Part shown: positions 23,440-35,479 of the stretch, piece after piece
Layout: each line of letters begins with the position of its first letter
How positions within the stretch are numbered: position 1 is the stretch's first letter
NCBI GenBank assembly: GCA_030323885.1
Contig: CM059193.1
Span: 96,712,852 to 96,776,851, forward strand
Length of the DNA: 64,000 nucleotides
Direction of reading: 5' to 3'
Origin: Branchipolynoe longqiensis
Taxonomy: Eukaryota; Annelida; Polychaeta; Phyllodocida; Polynoidae
Notes under the pieces: generated by a model
Database searches by the model: none
What the model saw: the letters and a program-made list of their open reading frames with translations, nothing else
Told to the model about the DNA's origin: nothing
Program-made: the position numbers and the translations under genes

Positions 23440-23925
23440 TAGTTTTTTTTTTTTTTGTTTTTTTTTATTGAGGCTGTATTTATACTGTCCATATCATATA
23501 AGCCTGGGTATTCAGGCTTGTTTTCAATGCTGGCCAGCTGTAGTGTTGGTGTTGTCTTATCACACAGTAGCTGCTGATAAGGTATTTGATTGCCTGTATT
23601 TCAGTAGCAGATAGATAGTTGGTTGGTCTGGTTAGTACTATAGTAGTCTATGTTAATTTTTTAGGATTTTCTTGGCATATATGTGCTTTATTTTTTCTAC
23701 TCTTATTTCTAGACTAGCCTACTCCTATTTACATATCATAGGCTTGTACGCAGCTGTGAGGTGTGTTATCTGGGTGCTTTTGGTATGGTTACCTTCCATT
23801 GGGCGTCTCGCTGGTGGGCCGTGACATGTATCACCTGCCCTTTTGCGGTGCAGCTTAGTTGGGGGTTCCTAGCCTTATTTTGCACAGATATTTTTTGTAT
23901 GTTTTTAGGTCAGGAGTGAGGCCGT
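23440..23925 (-). mobile_element. LINE 3' fragment inserted in DIRS gag
   Basis: The insert starts with a long T run and, on the - strand, ends in AATAAAAAAAAC preceded by a hairpin with arms AGCCTG and CAGGCT and the block TATGGACAGTATAAATAC. This is the same 3' end layout as 4978-5085 with a different stem sequence. It splits the gag zinc-knuckle region. Confidence 0.6.
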
Positions 23926-23969
23926 CTGCATGGCAAAACGCGCACATGAGCGCGCGACCCCCGCCACCT

Positions 23970-23990
23970 CGGCGGATTTTTAGTCCGCCG
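23970..23990 (+). promoter_or_regulatory. Gag stop-codon hairpin, copy 1
   Basis: A perfect 7-bp stem, CGGCGGA / TCCGCCG, encloses the loop TTTTTAG, whose last three bases (23981-23983) are the gag stop codon. The frame after it stays open to a TAA at 24557-24559. Candidate readthrough element. Confidence 0.6.
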
Positions 23991-24889
23991 GTACCCCCCG
24001 GCCGGCCTGGAGGTCCTTAACCGGCCTACACCCCACTCCAAAGCCGACAACCTCACCACCACCACCGACGCCCACGCCCTCACCGACTCCTGCCCAGACG
24101 CCTTCCCAGACAATGCCTCCGGCCCCCAGCCGGACTCCCACCATACCGTCCGGAGTACCACCGGCTCCCCTGAAGCACGGCCCAACCACCAACACCCAGG
24201 TGCTGACCAGCTCAGTGCCACCACCACAGCCAGGGACCACCGCCCCTAAGGCTCCCAACGCCTCCCACGACCACTCGACCGCAGACACCACCGACCCCAA
24301 CCTCCACCTCACCCCCGGCGATACCGCCTTCCTCAGCCCCCCCTCCCCTCCCCTCCCCTCCCCCCTTCATCAACCCCCCCAACCCTCCCCCTCCCCACCC
24401 ACCCCGCAGGACTTCGCTGCCCACCTCTCCCACCCCCACCGCACCTCCTCGCCCTTCCCCCCAGACCCTCCGCATGCCGTGGCAGACAACCTCAACGAGC
24501 CCACCGTCGACGTCCTCGACCCCCACATCCAGGACACCCTCCCCGCCGCCCCCTCCTAAGGCCCCACCCCCGCCCACTACCGCCCCACCATCCTCTCCAC
24601 CTGGCCCCACACCTCCGGCGAGGCGTGGGCCCGGTACCCCACCTTCAGCAACACCTACGCCGCCCTCAGGGAAGCGGGCCTCCCTAATTTTTTGGCTGCC
24701 CACATCCCCCTCCCCTCAGGCCTACACATACCCGCCTGGCGTGCCCGCCACCGGGACTACCCCGACCCCGCCGTCCTCGACTTTCTCGAGTTTGGCTTCC
24801 CCTCCAACTACTCCGCCTCTACCCCTCCCCGCCCCACCTTCTCCAACCACCGCGAGCCCCCGGAGAACCTCCCTCACATCCGGTAGTTT

Positions 24890-26224
24890 ATGATGACCCA
24901 CCCCAAGTCCGACTCGGGAAAGAGGCGGGTCATCGTGGACATATCATACCCTCTGGGAGCTAGCGTGAACTCGGGCATCCCCCAGCGTGAGTACCTCAGC
25001 AGACCCCACTCCTATAGGCTCCGCTGTGTTGCAGACATAGGCCACCGCCTGATCCACAAAGGCACCGGGGCCTACGTTTGGACGGCCGACATCTCCCGCG
25101 CTTACCGCCAGCTCCGCGCCGACCCCCTCTCCTGCCCCCTCTATGGCATCTGCCTCGACGGGCAGACTTATGTCGACCTCGCCCTCCCCTTCGGCTGCCG
25201 CTCCTCGGGCGCGGCGTGCGTGCGGGTCACCGCAGCAGTGGCTTGGATCCTCCGCCATGAGGGCTTCCACGCCCTCGTCTACGTCGACGACTTCGTCGGG
25301 TGCGAGGGCTCCTACCTGAGGGCGTGTCAGGCCTTTGATGCCTTCCTCGCCCTCACCGCCGCCCTCGGGCTCGACGTGGCGCCCGAAAAGTGCCATCCCC
25401 CCGCTGTCCACCTCACACGGCTCGGGTTCGCCCTCGACAGCGAGGCGATGACCATCCAGATTGCCCCCGACAAGATCCAAGCCCTCATCACGGACTGCGA
25501 GGCCCGCATCGCCCGCCCCGCCCTCGGGAAACGCGACCTTCAAAATATACTAGGCCGTCTCAACCATGTCAGCAGCTGCGTGCTCCCCGCCTGGAAATGT
25601 ATGACCCGGCTCCTCAGGGCGCTCCGCAGCTGCTTCGGAGCCGCCTCACTCACCCTCACTGGCAATGTCCTCCGGGATCTGAGGTGGTTCGCCACCTATG
25701 GCCGCACCTCCAACGGCCTCCACCTCCTCCGGGCCCCGGAGACCCGTCCCCTCGTGATCGAGTGCGACTCGTGCCGGGGGGCACCGGATCCTGATCAGGA
25801 CCTCAAAAACCATATCCGGCCCCTCGGGTGTGGTCGCCCTCTTCGTCCCTGCTGCCTTCGGATCCAGCCTCTGCCCCGTCGCAGCCTGGCACCGCACCAT
25901 CGACCAGTGCCCGGCGCCCCCCGGCGCCCCGGCCTTCATGATGCCCTCCGGCCGGCCCCTCGACCCGTGCTCCCTCACGCGCTCCTGAGGGGCGCCCTCC
26001 AAGCCCAAGGGGTGCCCGCCCACCAGACCTTCACCCTCCACAGCCTCCGCCGAGGCACAGCCCAAGCCTGCCACCGCGCCGGGGTGCCCCTCGCCGACAT
26101 CATGACCCAGGTCACCTGGACCTCAGAGGCGGTCCACGTGTATGTGCCCGCCTCGCACCCTTGGGCGCGCCTCGAGCCCTCTCCTCCGTTTTGGTGGAGG
26201 GCTCCTCTGCGCCCCTCCCCATGA
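24890..26224 (+). pseudogene. pol: DIRS RT-RNase H fused to recombinase end by deletion
   Basis: The 444-codon frame starts with RT blocks (RRVIVDISYP, WTADISRAYRQL, LVYVDDFVG active site near residue 125) and reaches the RNase H start (VIECDSC). It then jumps at about 25780 into the recombinase, bypassing most of RNase H and the recombinase N-terminus. The stretch 25785-25985 is out of frame, and the frame recovers at LLRGALQAQGV and reads FTLHSLRRGTAQ (HxxR) to VHVYVP (catalytic Tyr). The first recombinase Arg is gone. Upstream, a TAG at 24886 and a TAA at 24557 break the frame, so it is a dead or non-autonomous copy. Confidence 0.82.
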
Positions 26225-26634
26225 ACACTAAGCTCCCCTCAGCTCCTAGTATAAGCTATATCTTATCGCTCCTTATGAGCCTCCTCTTTTTGCTCTTCGC
26301 ATCTGTCTCTTGTATAGTTTGTATGTTATGTCTGAGGCGTTCCAATAAAGCGCCTTTCTTTCCACCCCTGCCTTGCTTTCTTCCTTTTCGAGCATCGGTC
26401 GTAATGCTCGCATTGCATTTGATGTGAGGAAAGGAAGAGACCCTCCCCCCGCCTCTCCTGCCGCCGCCCAGCTTTCTCACCTTCCATGTCATCCCTCCCT
26501 CAGCTTTCTCCCTCGCCCTTCCCGCCCTGCCCCGCCGCTTTCTCACCTCCCCCGCCTCTCGCCTCCCCCCTCCCTCCCTCATAAGGCCTCAGTCGCTCGC
26601 CTTCCAGCCGTCCTCCCTGCTCAAGCTCCTTTTT

Positions 26635-27516
26635 CTGTCACATTCCGACGCATCGCGCAAGCACTTGGCCAACAGCAAAAATCACTTTCAAACGTTGAGA
26701 TGCATCAAACCTTTCAGCTTGTGGCCAACGTATGGCCAACATATGGCTAACATGACTCCCGGCGAAAAACGCTCACATTACGCTCACGGCACGCTCGCAG
26801 AATGCCGGTGAATGTTATTTACGTAATTCGATCCCCAGAACTATGCCTTATACTTTACATATGTGAAGACATGGTGGAGAAATGCAAAACGTACATTAGA
26901 TGTACATTGGTCGTAATGCTTGCATTGCGCTTGATTCGCAGTGGAGGAGGAGCACCCCCCCCTCTCTCCTTCCCCACCAGGCCGCGACTGTTGCGTTGCG
27001 TAACCTCCCCCCCCCTCTCCCTCTCTCCCTTATAACCCAGCCTTGCTGCCCTCTCTCGCCACACTGCCTCCTTCCCCTGCCAGACGCACTCCTCCTTTCT
27101 ACGTTATCCATATGTTGTCAATTCCGTTGTCAATACGCAGACTGTATGTTTCCACTGGCTCGCCATCCATCTGACATAGGTACATGTAGTGCAACGTAGT
27201 GCAATGTAGTGCAACGTAGTGAACAGTGTTTGTCTAACATACGTCTAATGTACACTGACGCATGCCTAATGTATACCTAATGAACGGCCGATGTAAAAGC
27301 CAAACATTGTCAAACGTCAAAAGTTTTGTTCACGACCCCTTAACGAGCTACGCCGTATATCGATGTACATCAATGTACATCAAGGTACATTGACGTACAT
27401 CAACGTATACATAATGAACACATAGTAATGAGTAATGCATATCAACATACACTGATGTATTGGCGCAAAATCACCTATGTCGGCAGACGCTTGTGTGATG
27501 TGTCGTAGTGTTACAG
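26635..27516. mobile_element. TIR element, unit B, with solo A repeat
   Basis: Starts CTGTCACATTCCGACGCATC and ends CGTAGTGTTACAG in inverted orientation, equivalent to 10427-11186. The interior has the same ACGTAC-rich palindromic words. A 192-bp DIRS A-type repeat (26909-27100) is inserted in place of five bases. It directly abuts the A repeat of the DIRS copy on its left. Confidence 0.65.
26909..27100 (+). repeat. Solo DIRS A repeat with TATA box
   Basis: GGTCGTAATGCTTGCATTG at the start, a C-rich body and CCCTTATAACCC near 27028 match the plan of the A repeats at 26390, 40165 and 45117, but the sequence is a different subfamily. No B repeat or coding region is attached. It could be left by recombination between split repeats, the DIRS counterpart of a solo LTR. 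Confidence 0.6.
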
Positions 27517-27711
27517 TTTCAGCCACTGCATCCGGTTTAATTTCATGTGGACACAATAAACCAACCATCAAATATATTGAGTGTTGACCTCTTCCTCACC
27601 AAAACAACCTTACTTTTCACAATTATTAATTTGCGGCAGCAACATGGATAATTTGGCGTGCGGGACCGATCAGCCCACCTTAATGACAGTGTAATTTAGA
27701 TGGGCTTTTAT

Positions 27712-29873
27712 GGATCCACACTCCACCCCTGTTCAGGAGGTTAATGCGGGCTTGCCCCAAGGAGACTACCTCGGCCTTCCTTCTGTGTACACCCTCCCTT
27801 CGGTAGCCAACCTGGGCCGGAGGCTCATGCAGGAGGGCCAGAGGGCCCACTCCTGGACCACAAATATCTCCTGGGCCTACCGGCAGCTCCGGGCAGACCC
27901 CCTGTCTGCGGCACTATTCTGCATAATGGTCGACGACCACCTGTGCATCTACATTGCGCTTCCCTTTGGTTGCAGGACCTTGGTGGCCGCCTGTTTGTGT
28001 GTCACCTCCGCGATCTCTTGGCTCATGGAGCGGGAGGGCGACTTCACGCTAGTCTACGTCGACGACTTTGTCGGCTGCGAGGCCCCCTACATCCGGCCTC
28101 ACCAGGCCTTCGATGCCCTCCTTGCACTGTGCGCAGACCTGGGCATCGACCTGGCCCCCGACAAGGGCTTCCCCCCAGCGGTCAAGCTCACGTGGCTGGC
28201 TTTTGAGGTGTGTTTGCAGCACATCCTGATAAGGATACCCCAGGCCAAGCTTGACCAAGTGGTCGAGGATTGCGGCCGCTGGCTGTCAAGGCCCTCCCTC
28301 ACCGGGAAGGCCCTCCAGAGGCTGCTGGGAAAGTTCGCCGACATCAGTCAGTACATCCCCTCGGCCCGTAAGTTCATGTGCCGCATACAGAGGAGCATCC
28401 GCTCCCTCCTCCCCCTGGGTGTCCCCGATGTGGAACCCGACCTGCAGAACGATGTCTGTTGGTTCTATGACTAAAGGTCCAAGGGCCACGGCTTGTACCT
28501 CCTGCTGGCCCCGGTCTGGCCCACGTGGACCATCGAGTGCGACTCCTGCCTCACGGGTGGGGGGCGCGTTCTTCCGCGGAGAGCTGCTTCTCCCAGGGAT
28601 ACGACGACCGCATGAGGGGCACGTACCATCCACCAGCTCGAGGCCGTCAACCTCGTCCTAGTGGTCAAGACTCTGAGGCTTGTGGTGTCAAGTGGCATCG
28701 AGATCATCGTGAACACGGACACGGCCTCCGCTCCCGCCCACGAGTCTGGCCGCGCCACTGACACAACCCTGGGGGCGTGCGCCCGGGAGCTCTGGCTGAT
28801 CGCGGTGATGGCCTCCTTTACCATCACTGTCAGTCACAAGCCCAGCATCGAGCTGTTGCTCACCGTTGCCCTCAGTCGAGCACACTCTTCCCCGGGAGCA
28901 ATGTCGCATTAACTCGTTATCCCGAATTAGGTTTCACCACTCGCCTGAGATGTTTACCCATGATATCTGATCTGTAACCTTGGCAATGGGGCGCACACGC
29001 ACATGATGACCTTCTACTGGGCAGTGCAGGCACCGGGGACGTGGCGGAACCACGCGAGACAGGCCATGCATTATGTCGAGTTCATGCTCGACTGGGACGT
29101 CGACCACATGAAGCCCCCTATGACGTTGCACAATTCATCGCGCACCTCCACTGCCTCCTGCCATCGACCTCTTCGTTGGCCACCGCCCTCTCCGCCGCAC
29201 ACTCCTGGCTCAGGGAGGCCGGCAGGGACCCCGCCCCCTTGGACCCCCCTTTTCTGAGCGGGTCCGGTGGGGTGGGGAAGGCTCTTCATGGTCCCCGGTC
29301 CGGTGCGTCCCCTCGATCACCCCCTTGATGATCGGCCAGATCTACAGCTACCCCAGCACCCAGGGACACCGCAGTGTGGTCCCCTGGGCGGCGGTCATCG
29401 TTGCATTCTTTACTCTGATGCACCAGTCAAACCTCCTCACCCCCTCCCACAGTGGGAGGGCAGCCCCCATACGGTGTGACATGGGGACTTCAGCCCGGCC
29501 CCTGGAGGGCTTCGAGTCGCCATATCATCATCCAAGACGATAAAGTCACCGTCGCAGGCCGTCGCCCTCTTCGTCCCGGCCCTGACCAGGTCCCCGCTGT
29601 GCCCGGTCTGGGCCAGGTCCCAGACGGTGCAGCAGGTCCCTGACCCTGATGGTGCGGGAGGTGCTCATGGAGGCAGGATCCTGGTGGTGTCGAGTTTCAC
29701 CCTCCACGGCCTGCGGAGGGGGCGGCTCAGGCCTGCGCTTTGAGTGGGGGATGACCTGGCGGCCATAATGGCACAAGGCACCTGAGAGTCCTCGGCAGTG
29801 TTCAGCTATGTCCCCTGCCTGGCTGGCAATCGGGGAAGCCCCCCTCGACATCAACGCCATCGACTGACTTCCC
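27712..29873 (+). pseudogene. DIRS-like retrotransposon relic, unit B
   Basis: The frame 27710-28474 (254 codons) is an RT lacking its N-terminus: YTLPSVANLGRRL, WAYRQLRADPLS, LVYVDDFVG (active site near residue 117) and LTWLAFEVCLQ. RNase H remnants follow at 28500-28912 (TIECDSC, QLEAVNLVLVV, LGACARELWL) with frameshifts, then a recombinase start at 29003-29240 and its end near 29745-29830. Compared with unit A, 11466-12395 is deleted. Its right edge, ATCGACTGACTTCCCC at 29873, joins the unit C intron directly. Confidence 0.83.
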
Positions 29874-30686
29874 CACATTTTGTAATAAACCTTAACTTTT
29901 TTCTCCCACTCGGTCTCCGGCTTCCCTTACTCAAATCAGAAAATGGACCCGATAAATCAGTCCGTGTTTTGGATGAAGAGTAGCCTAAACTTCAGAGGCG
30001 ACGGTTGTAGAAGCGGAGGGTTCTTTGTAGTAAGGGTGAAAAACAACCTTATATAAAAGCTGGCTAAAAATGTTGACATGGTGGGGAAATCAACTGAGCT
30101 GATAAACTCTTATTTTATGAAGCAAAATATATTCTTTATATATAGGTCTTCATATTTACCTGCTACACGTGAGTTGAAAAATGTAATTCAAAATGTAGTT
30201 TAATAGACTTTAAAATGGAAATCGACGGTGTTCTATCGCCGACATCTTGTCATTGTGCATTCTCTCCCATTTCACCAACTATATGGCTTTATATGTAGCC
30301 ATTTGACACTGGAACCAGGGATTCTACTTCCTGTTCCATACTGAAGCTATTCCCCCCAGTTTTTAGACTACGTTGTCGTTCACCCCTACTTTATCTGGGC
30401 CTATCCATGTTGTAGCATGGAAAATTGTGCCGGAAACCTGATTGATGCCTTGGCAGTGTTAATAGATACTTGCTATCTGGAATAACACCTTTTTTGGGAG
30501 CAAATGATTAGCAAATGATTAGCAAAAATCAAACACTCAAAATTTAGATAGTAAATTGCCGAATCATCACGGGAAATTAGAACTATTAGAATCAACTTTG
30601 TATCTTTTACATAGTTGACTTTCGATTATCATACACCCAAAATGGATTAAATTTGCTAATCCAATCCGTTCCTTTATTCCTTCCAG
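29874..30686. other. Intron of unit C
   Basis: Copy of 1256-2060 and 16874-17646 without the CR1 element to its left. No gene is seen. Confidence 0.55.
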
Positions 30687-30802
30687 TTGCCTATTCAGCA
30701 GTGAGGCCGCTCAGACACATAACCTTACTTCCAAGTTAATTAAAGAAGTCAACGTTTTGTGCACCGTGACTTATGGTTCAGGAGAGAAATTCACAACTAC
30801 AG
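30687..30802 (+). CDS. Ig-like exon 3, unit C (most diverged)
   Basis: 116 bp with acceptor TTTATTCCTTCCAG and donor GTCAGT, phase 2-1, one Cys in VLCTVTYGS. The first dozen residues match units A and B (LFSSEA.QTH), then most residues differ until VTYGS, and differ again to the end, while length, frame and both splice sites are kept. The flanking introns differ from A and B by only about one base in twenty. It is in phase with exon 22865-23057 upstream and with the stalk exons from 36347 downstream. Confidence 0.63.
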
Positions 30803-32559
30803 GTCAGTGAACCATGACATGCACCTCAATATATTGTGAGTGTTCTGTTAGATAATACTCTGCATTAAATCACTGCATTAAATCACAGTTCTGATAACAT
30901 TGCACACAACACCCCACCCCTTGCCCCTGCCAATATATGTAGATAAATTAATGAACATAAAATAGGGTAAGAAATCGGATTTTGACTGGTTGCAATCTAC
31001 AAATCACATAGTGACAACCTGTAAGCAAGAAACAACAACGAACACTGCTACTCAAAACAAAATCTAAAAGGATTTGAATCAAGCTGGTGTTGTAAGGGCC
31101 TACTGCCCAACGGTGAAAACAAGTGTGAACAAACTTATCCATTAAGGGGAGGGTAAATAAATTGATCAATCAAAAAACAACTAATTAGTGAATGACATGA
31201 TTGTGCCTATCCTAGCTGTGAGTTCATTAAAACCCATGCCTATTATAATTACTTGCATTCATGATGGCCCTTGATTCCAACAGCAACATATGGCACTATA
31301 AAACCTGCAATCAACCATCTAGTAATAAATGACACCGTCACTCTTAATTGAATATTGACAGAAGTGGAATTAACTGACGCTCACAGTTGCACATATGAAA
31401 TCATGTTTTCAAACACAATCACACACATTATTCTCAGGATATCTAAGTTATATTCTAGTGTCCATGATCATCACTTCTTTCAGACTCTTACAGAATCTTA
31501 AAGAATGTTGAAACAAATGTTAAAAAATGTCAAACAGCTAGAGATTGTCAACTAGCTTAAAGCTGCCTCGGCCGATGAAAGCATCACATTTTCACAACCA
31601 AATCAATTATCTAGACTTAATTTTGCACATCCGACTTTGATGCTGGTCTCCTTTCTAAGCATTTGTTGCTACATCGAAGGGATATGGAGTCAAATTAATG
31701 CATTAATATATGTTACTGCTGCGGCCTATGGCTTGATGTGAAAGCTTGCCAATATTAAACTGCCATGTTTGCACTTCAAATATCTTCACAGTTAGCCATT
31801 TAAAGAAAAAGTTATGTCAAAACAAAAGTAAGGTAGATAATAATACTCAGCCTAATAATATCTATCCCCAAAACATAATAGGAACTAAAAACAAAATACA
31901 CATGAACATCAAACTCTGCTACTTTAGGAAAAGAATGGTGCATTACATTTTGATTCAACCAGTTCGTATGCACAAGGTACTTTGCATGATTGCACTGCAA
32001 GTGTATGTGAAGTTAACCGTAATGTATTACTGCATACAAGGAATATTAATTCACTTTAATCGAACATGGCATTTTGATATGCATGCCAACATGAATTTTG
32101 CATAATTTCTCTTTGAATATCACAAAAGTTACCCTTTTAAAATAAAAGTTGCTTTCAAAGTAAATTAATGTGGATCATAATGATCAATCTAGTACATTTA
32201 TATAAAATACATTGCTGAAACTCAAGAACCATAGCCCTATGTAAGATACAATGCGGCCCCATCTGCCAACATGTAGCTAATTGATTCTTTTGTCCTTATC
32301 AACCTTTTCTATCGAAAATACATAACCTCATCAGCCAGAGGGCAACGAACTACAACAGAAGAAGTCATGAGCACTACTGTAGGTAAGCGGTGCTATTATA
32401 TACAATAGCCAGTAACCACCAATAATACTAGTAAATGATGTGTTCCCAATTTGGTGTGTTGTTCTCTCGCTAAATCTTCTATCAGTCAAATCAGATGGAT
32501 GCCATATCTAGTATAACCTTTGCATAACAAACACTATTAAAAAAATGAACCACAAAATA
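30803..32559. other. Intron of unit C
   Basis: Unit C copy of 2177-3880. No gene is seen. Confidence 0.55.
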
Positions 32560-32997
32560 TGGCTACTGGGAAAACTGAGGTACTACATGACTGAGAACAT
32601 GGCAATTAAAATATATAAAAGCATGATCCTCCTCTACTTCGACTACGGTGATGTAGTATACATGGGAGGAGATACCAAACTACTAAACAAGCTACAGGTT
32701 CTGCAAAATAAAGCCCTTTAGATATGGCTCCAAGTACACAAAAGATATCATACAATAAAACTACACACAAAATGCAACGCAACTCTATTAAGAAGTAGAA
32801 AGGAAACGCACCTGAAAATACTAGCACACCACTACACCACAAAATCACGCCACACACCAACACAGAGATGGACAGGCCATGGTCATGCATCTGGTCCACC
32901 CTGAAATAAAAACAAGCACCCTCGCTGGAGCTTATATACGTTATGGGCAGAGTAAATACCTTGTCAATAAAAAAATATATATATATATATATATATA
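32560..32997 (+). mobile_element. LINE RT fragment and 3' tail, unit C
   Basis: 32560-32870 repeats the decayed LINE frame of 3881-4430 (SMILLYFDYGDVVYM, stop at 32719). It is shortened and joined to the 3' tail at 32905, which has AAGCACC / GGAGCTT hairpin arms, TTATGGGCAGAGTAAATACC, TTGTCAATAAAAA and a (TA)n run. Confidence 0.65.
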
Positions 32998-33752
32998 TCT
33001 AGAAATGAATGCTATTAGAATTCTGTTATATAATGAGTAAAAATGCAAACTTGTCGTGATGTGTGCTGCCTTAGTGAAGAAATAATAACATGAAACTATT
33101 CTGCACATAACTGACACATTCAATGTTCCTGTACAACACCACCTATCTAGGGCCATAGATAGTTGGGGGGGGGGAGAAGTTGCACACCAACAAAAAACCT
33201 GACAACCCAGTATGTAACCTCGCTGAAATGGCTATAAATAGCATTTCACAGCCTCTAGATTTAAGAAATGTCATGTGAGGAGTGGGGAGGAGCTACTACC
33301 AAGCCCCTTATTACCTCACGCCCTTGGCAGTCACCCATTCCAAGAATTGATCTGGCACCCCAAAGAAAAAATACTAACTATGGCTGTGCCTATTGTGAGG
33401 ATAACCGGAGGAATGTCTTTTGTTGCAGAAACAAATATATACGTTCTCTGCTATTTTCTGGACTCATGCATGGTCCCATTTCAATATACTGCCGCCATCT
33501 GGTGGAATCCATCTGAACCTTTATGCGGTAAGCCATATCGGTGGTGCTATTTAATGGCAGAGTTAACAACACTTGCAGTTATGTGACTCAGAATGGGTTC
33601 CACTCTGGTTGAAGTGACCAAAGTTAGTGATGAGCATATTCAGCGCTGAAAGGAGAGGGACAACCAGCCACGTTTGAACTTGTCTGAGCCCGTTTGAACT
33701 TGCCGGAAATGGACGTTCCTCTTCTCGTTTTTGCGAGACCTCAGTATCAGCC
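32998..33752. other. Intron, end of unit C
   Basis: Copy of 5086-5790 followed directly by 6222-6350. The stalk exon and the V-like exon are missing. Similarity to the unit ends at CAGCCAATT, 33752. Confidence 0.5.
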
Positions 33753-34229
33753 AATTGGCGCATAATTTCCGAATTGTGGTTGATTCGGTGAGGGGAGCCG
33801 GGTACCCACCACACACCAAGCGGCATCGACGAACACTGATCGAAACCTCCCCCCCCCACATAGCCATTCGGTTTCGCTTCCTCAAACCATCGAGATTTCA
33901 CAAATACAGAGCAACCCCGACTCCACCCACGGCACTCACAATACACCACCCACGTCAAATAAACCACCAAGTGAAAGAGGAAAATGCAGCGCATACGACA
34001 AACGTCATGACTGGTCGCTAGGCCCGCTAAGCGCTCCACACGGAGGCCCCGACCCGAGCAGGCGCAGGAGCAGCTCGAATCAAGAAAAGGCGCTTGCTAA
34101 TAATGCTGAGCACCTGGCTAGGAAGGGACAAGTATCAATTCCAAAGTCATTGGATTGACTCAGCTGGGAACCAAACTCCTGACCTTCTGCACGCCAGGCG
34201 TGTTCTCTATCGGGCTGATCGGGCTGTGA
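33753..34229. other. Unassigned moderately GC-rich stretch
   Basis: Short frames exist on both strands (for example 33731-34021 on +), but none shows domains, splice context or a repeat elsewhere in the window. A SINE-like piece (GTCATTGGATTGACTCAGCT) is at 34145-34165. Confidence 0.4.
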
Positions 34230-34935
34230 AGAAGCTGATCGGGCTGCGAAGAAGGCCCTGAACTGTGAACCATGTCTGATCCCTCACTCTGATCTGAAAC
34301 CACTAATAGCCACCCACATAAAATCCAAATGGCAACATGAGTGGGATGAAAACATTAATAAACCATCTGTGGGAAATTGAACCATCTGTGGGAAAGCTAC
34401 CACAGGCTCATGCGGGAGGTTGGCAGGACCAAGTGGTCCTTAGCCGCTGCCATATTGGTTACTCGTGGCTTACACATGCTTTTCTTCTCAAGGGGGAACC
34501 TCCCCCTGAATGTATTGGGTGTCAGCCTGCTGACACTCAAACACATTTTACTAAGTTGCGTTGATTTGTTGGCCCTGCACCAACAGTTCTACACTGCAGA
34601 CAGTATGCATGACCTTTTTACTAAGGTAAAACAGGAAAACATTTTAGCCTTTTTGAGGGCATCTTGACTGTACCACCTCATATAGTTTACTAAATAAATT
34701 CTATCAATTATTAATAAAACTTTTCTTTTTCTATGGGAATTTGTTTCCCTTGACCACAAATATATGATTGTGAGCTTTCTAATTTAATGAGTGCCTATTG
34801 GCACATAATAGATTGTCTGCTTTTACATGTAAAAGCGATGGTTTGAACAAAAAACAAACATTTCTCGCCGTGAATATGGCCTATGCTGCCGACACGGCGT
34901 AAAGCAACCACCAATCAATCAATCAATCTATCGGT
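34230..34935 (+). mobile_element. LINE 3' fragment (I/Jockey-like) with ATCA tail
   Basis: Frames 34337-34564 and 34377-34667 are two pieces of one broken protein with the typical LINE ending: LKGEPPPECIGCQ (Cys pair), then KHILLSCVDL and FYTADSMHDLFTKV. The 3' end is GCCGACACGGCGTAAAGC followed by (AATC)n at 34910-34930. It is 5' truncated and frameshifted and does not match the CR1 copies. Confidence 0.7.
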
Positions 34936-35479
34936 TAGGTCGCCACACCCTGCATGGTTTGCTACCACTGGTGACCACTTTGCGACCACTTTGTGGCCAA
35001 AAAGCCGAATGGTTGCTGACTTGTCGCCGACTGGTCACCAACCTGTCACCAACCGGTCACAAGTGCTGAAAGTGGTCAGCAACCATCTTGCAACCATTTT
35101 GGGCAAAGGACCATGAAAGTAAACCATCAAATATTGGTGCAGTTATTTAATGGCACCTGTATTTTGCATATTCTATGCTGCTAATAAATTGGAAATAACT
35201 ATCTGTATGCTTTTTTGAATAGATATAAATCAGCATAAATGTTCATTATGGGGTTAAGCTCATGTCAGTTATTTAAAGCAGAAGCTACGGCAATCAACCC
35301 TATTGCTGGTGCGTATCATTTTCTCATTTACAATGTAGCTGGCTTGTTCTCCCAGTGGGGCAGCACTATGAAGTTGCGATGAGCATGCACTATCACAACT
35401 CGGTACCCGTCCTGATAGACCATGTATGTTGCTAGGACATAAAACCCCAACACACAAATTTGTTAGTCACATACCTATT
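34936..35479. other. Non-coding stretch with GGTCACC-type short repeats
   Basis: 34960-35100 contains degenerate, partly palindromic repeats of GACCACTTTG and TGGTCACCAACC. The rest is AT-rich. No gene is seen. A weak stalk-exon-like acceptor, TTTACAATGTAG, occurs at 35327-35338 without an open exon after it. Confidence 0.4.

Larger units (their letters stand above)
23368..26634 (+). mobile_element. GC-rich DIRS retrotransposon, copy 1 (internally deleted)
   Basis: This copy contains the gag end with a Cys/His knuckle (HTCAYCANVRK, 23394-23430), interrupted by an insert at 23440-23925; then the gag TAG in a hairpin (23970-23990), a Pro-rich linker to 24559, the RT start (24560-24895), RT-RNase H (24890-25780), recombinase C-terminus (to 26224), a partial B repeat (26193-26389, with AATAAA) and an A repeat (26390-26634, with TATA-like CATAAGG). 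A1, B2 and most of gag are missing. It is collinear with 41480-45366 and lies between the SINE-like block and the TIR element of unit B. Confidence 0.85.

Noticed and set aside
24212..24703. Gly-rich 163-codon - strand frame
   Set aside because: Reverse of the Pro-rich linker; composition artefact.
33563..34039. 158-codon - strand frame near the end of unit C
   Set aside because: Crosses the unit boundary at 33752 and has no recognisable domain or splice context.
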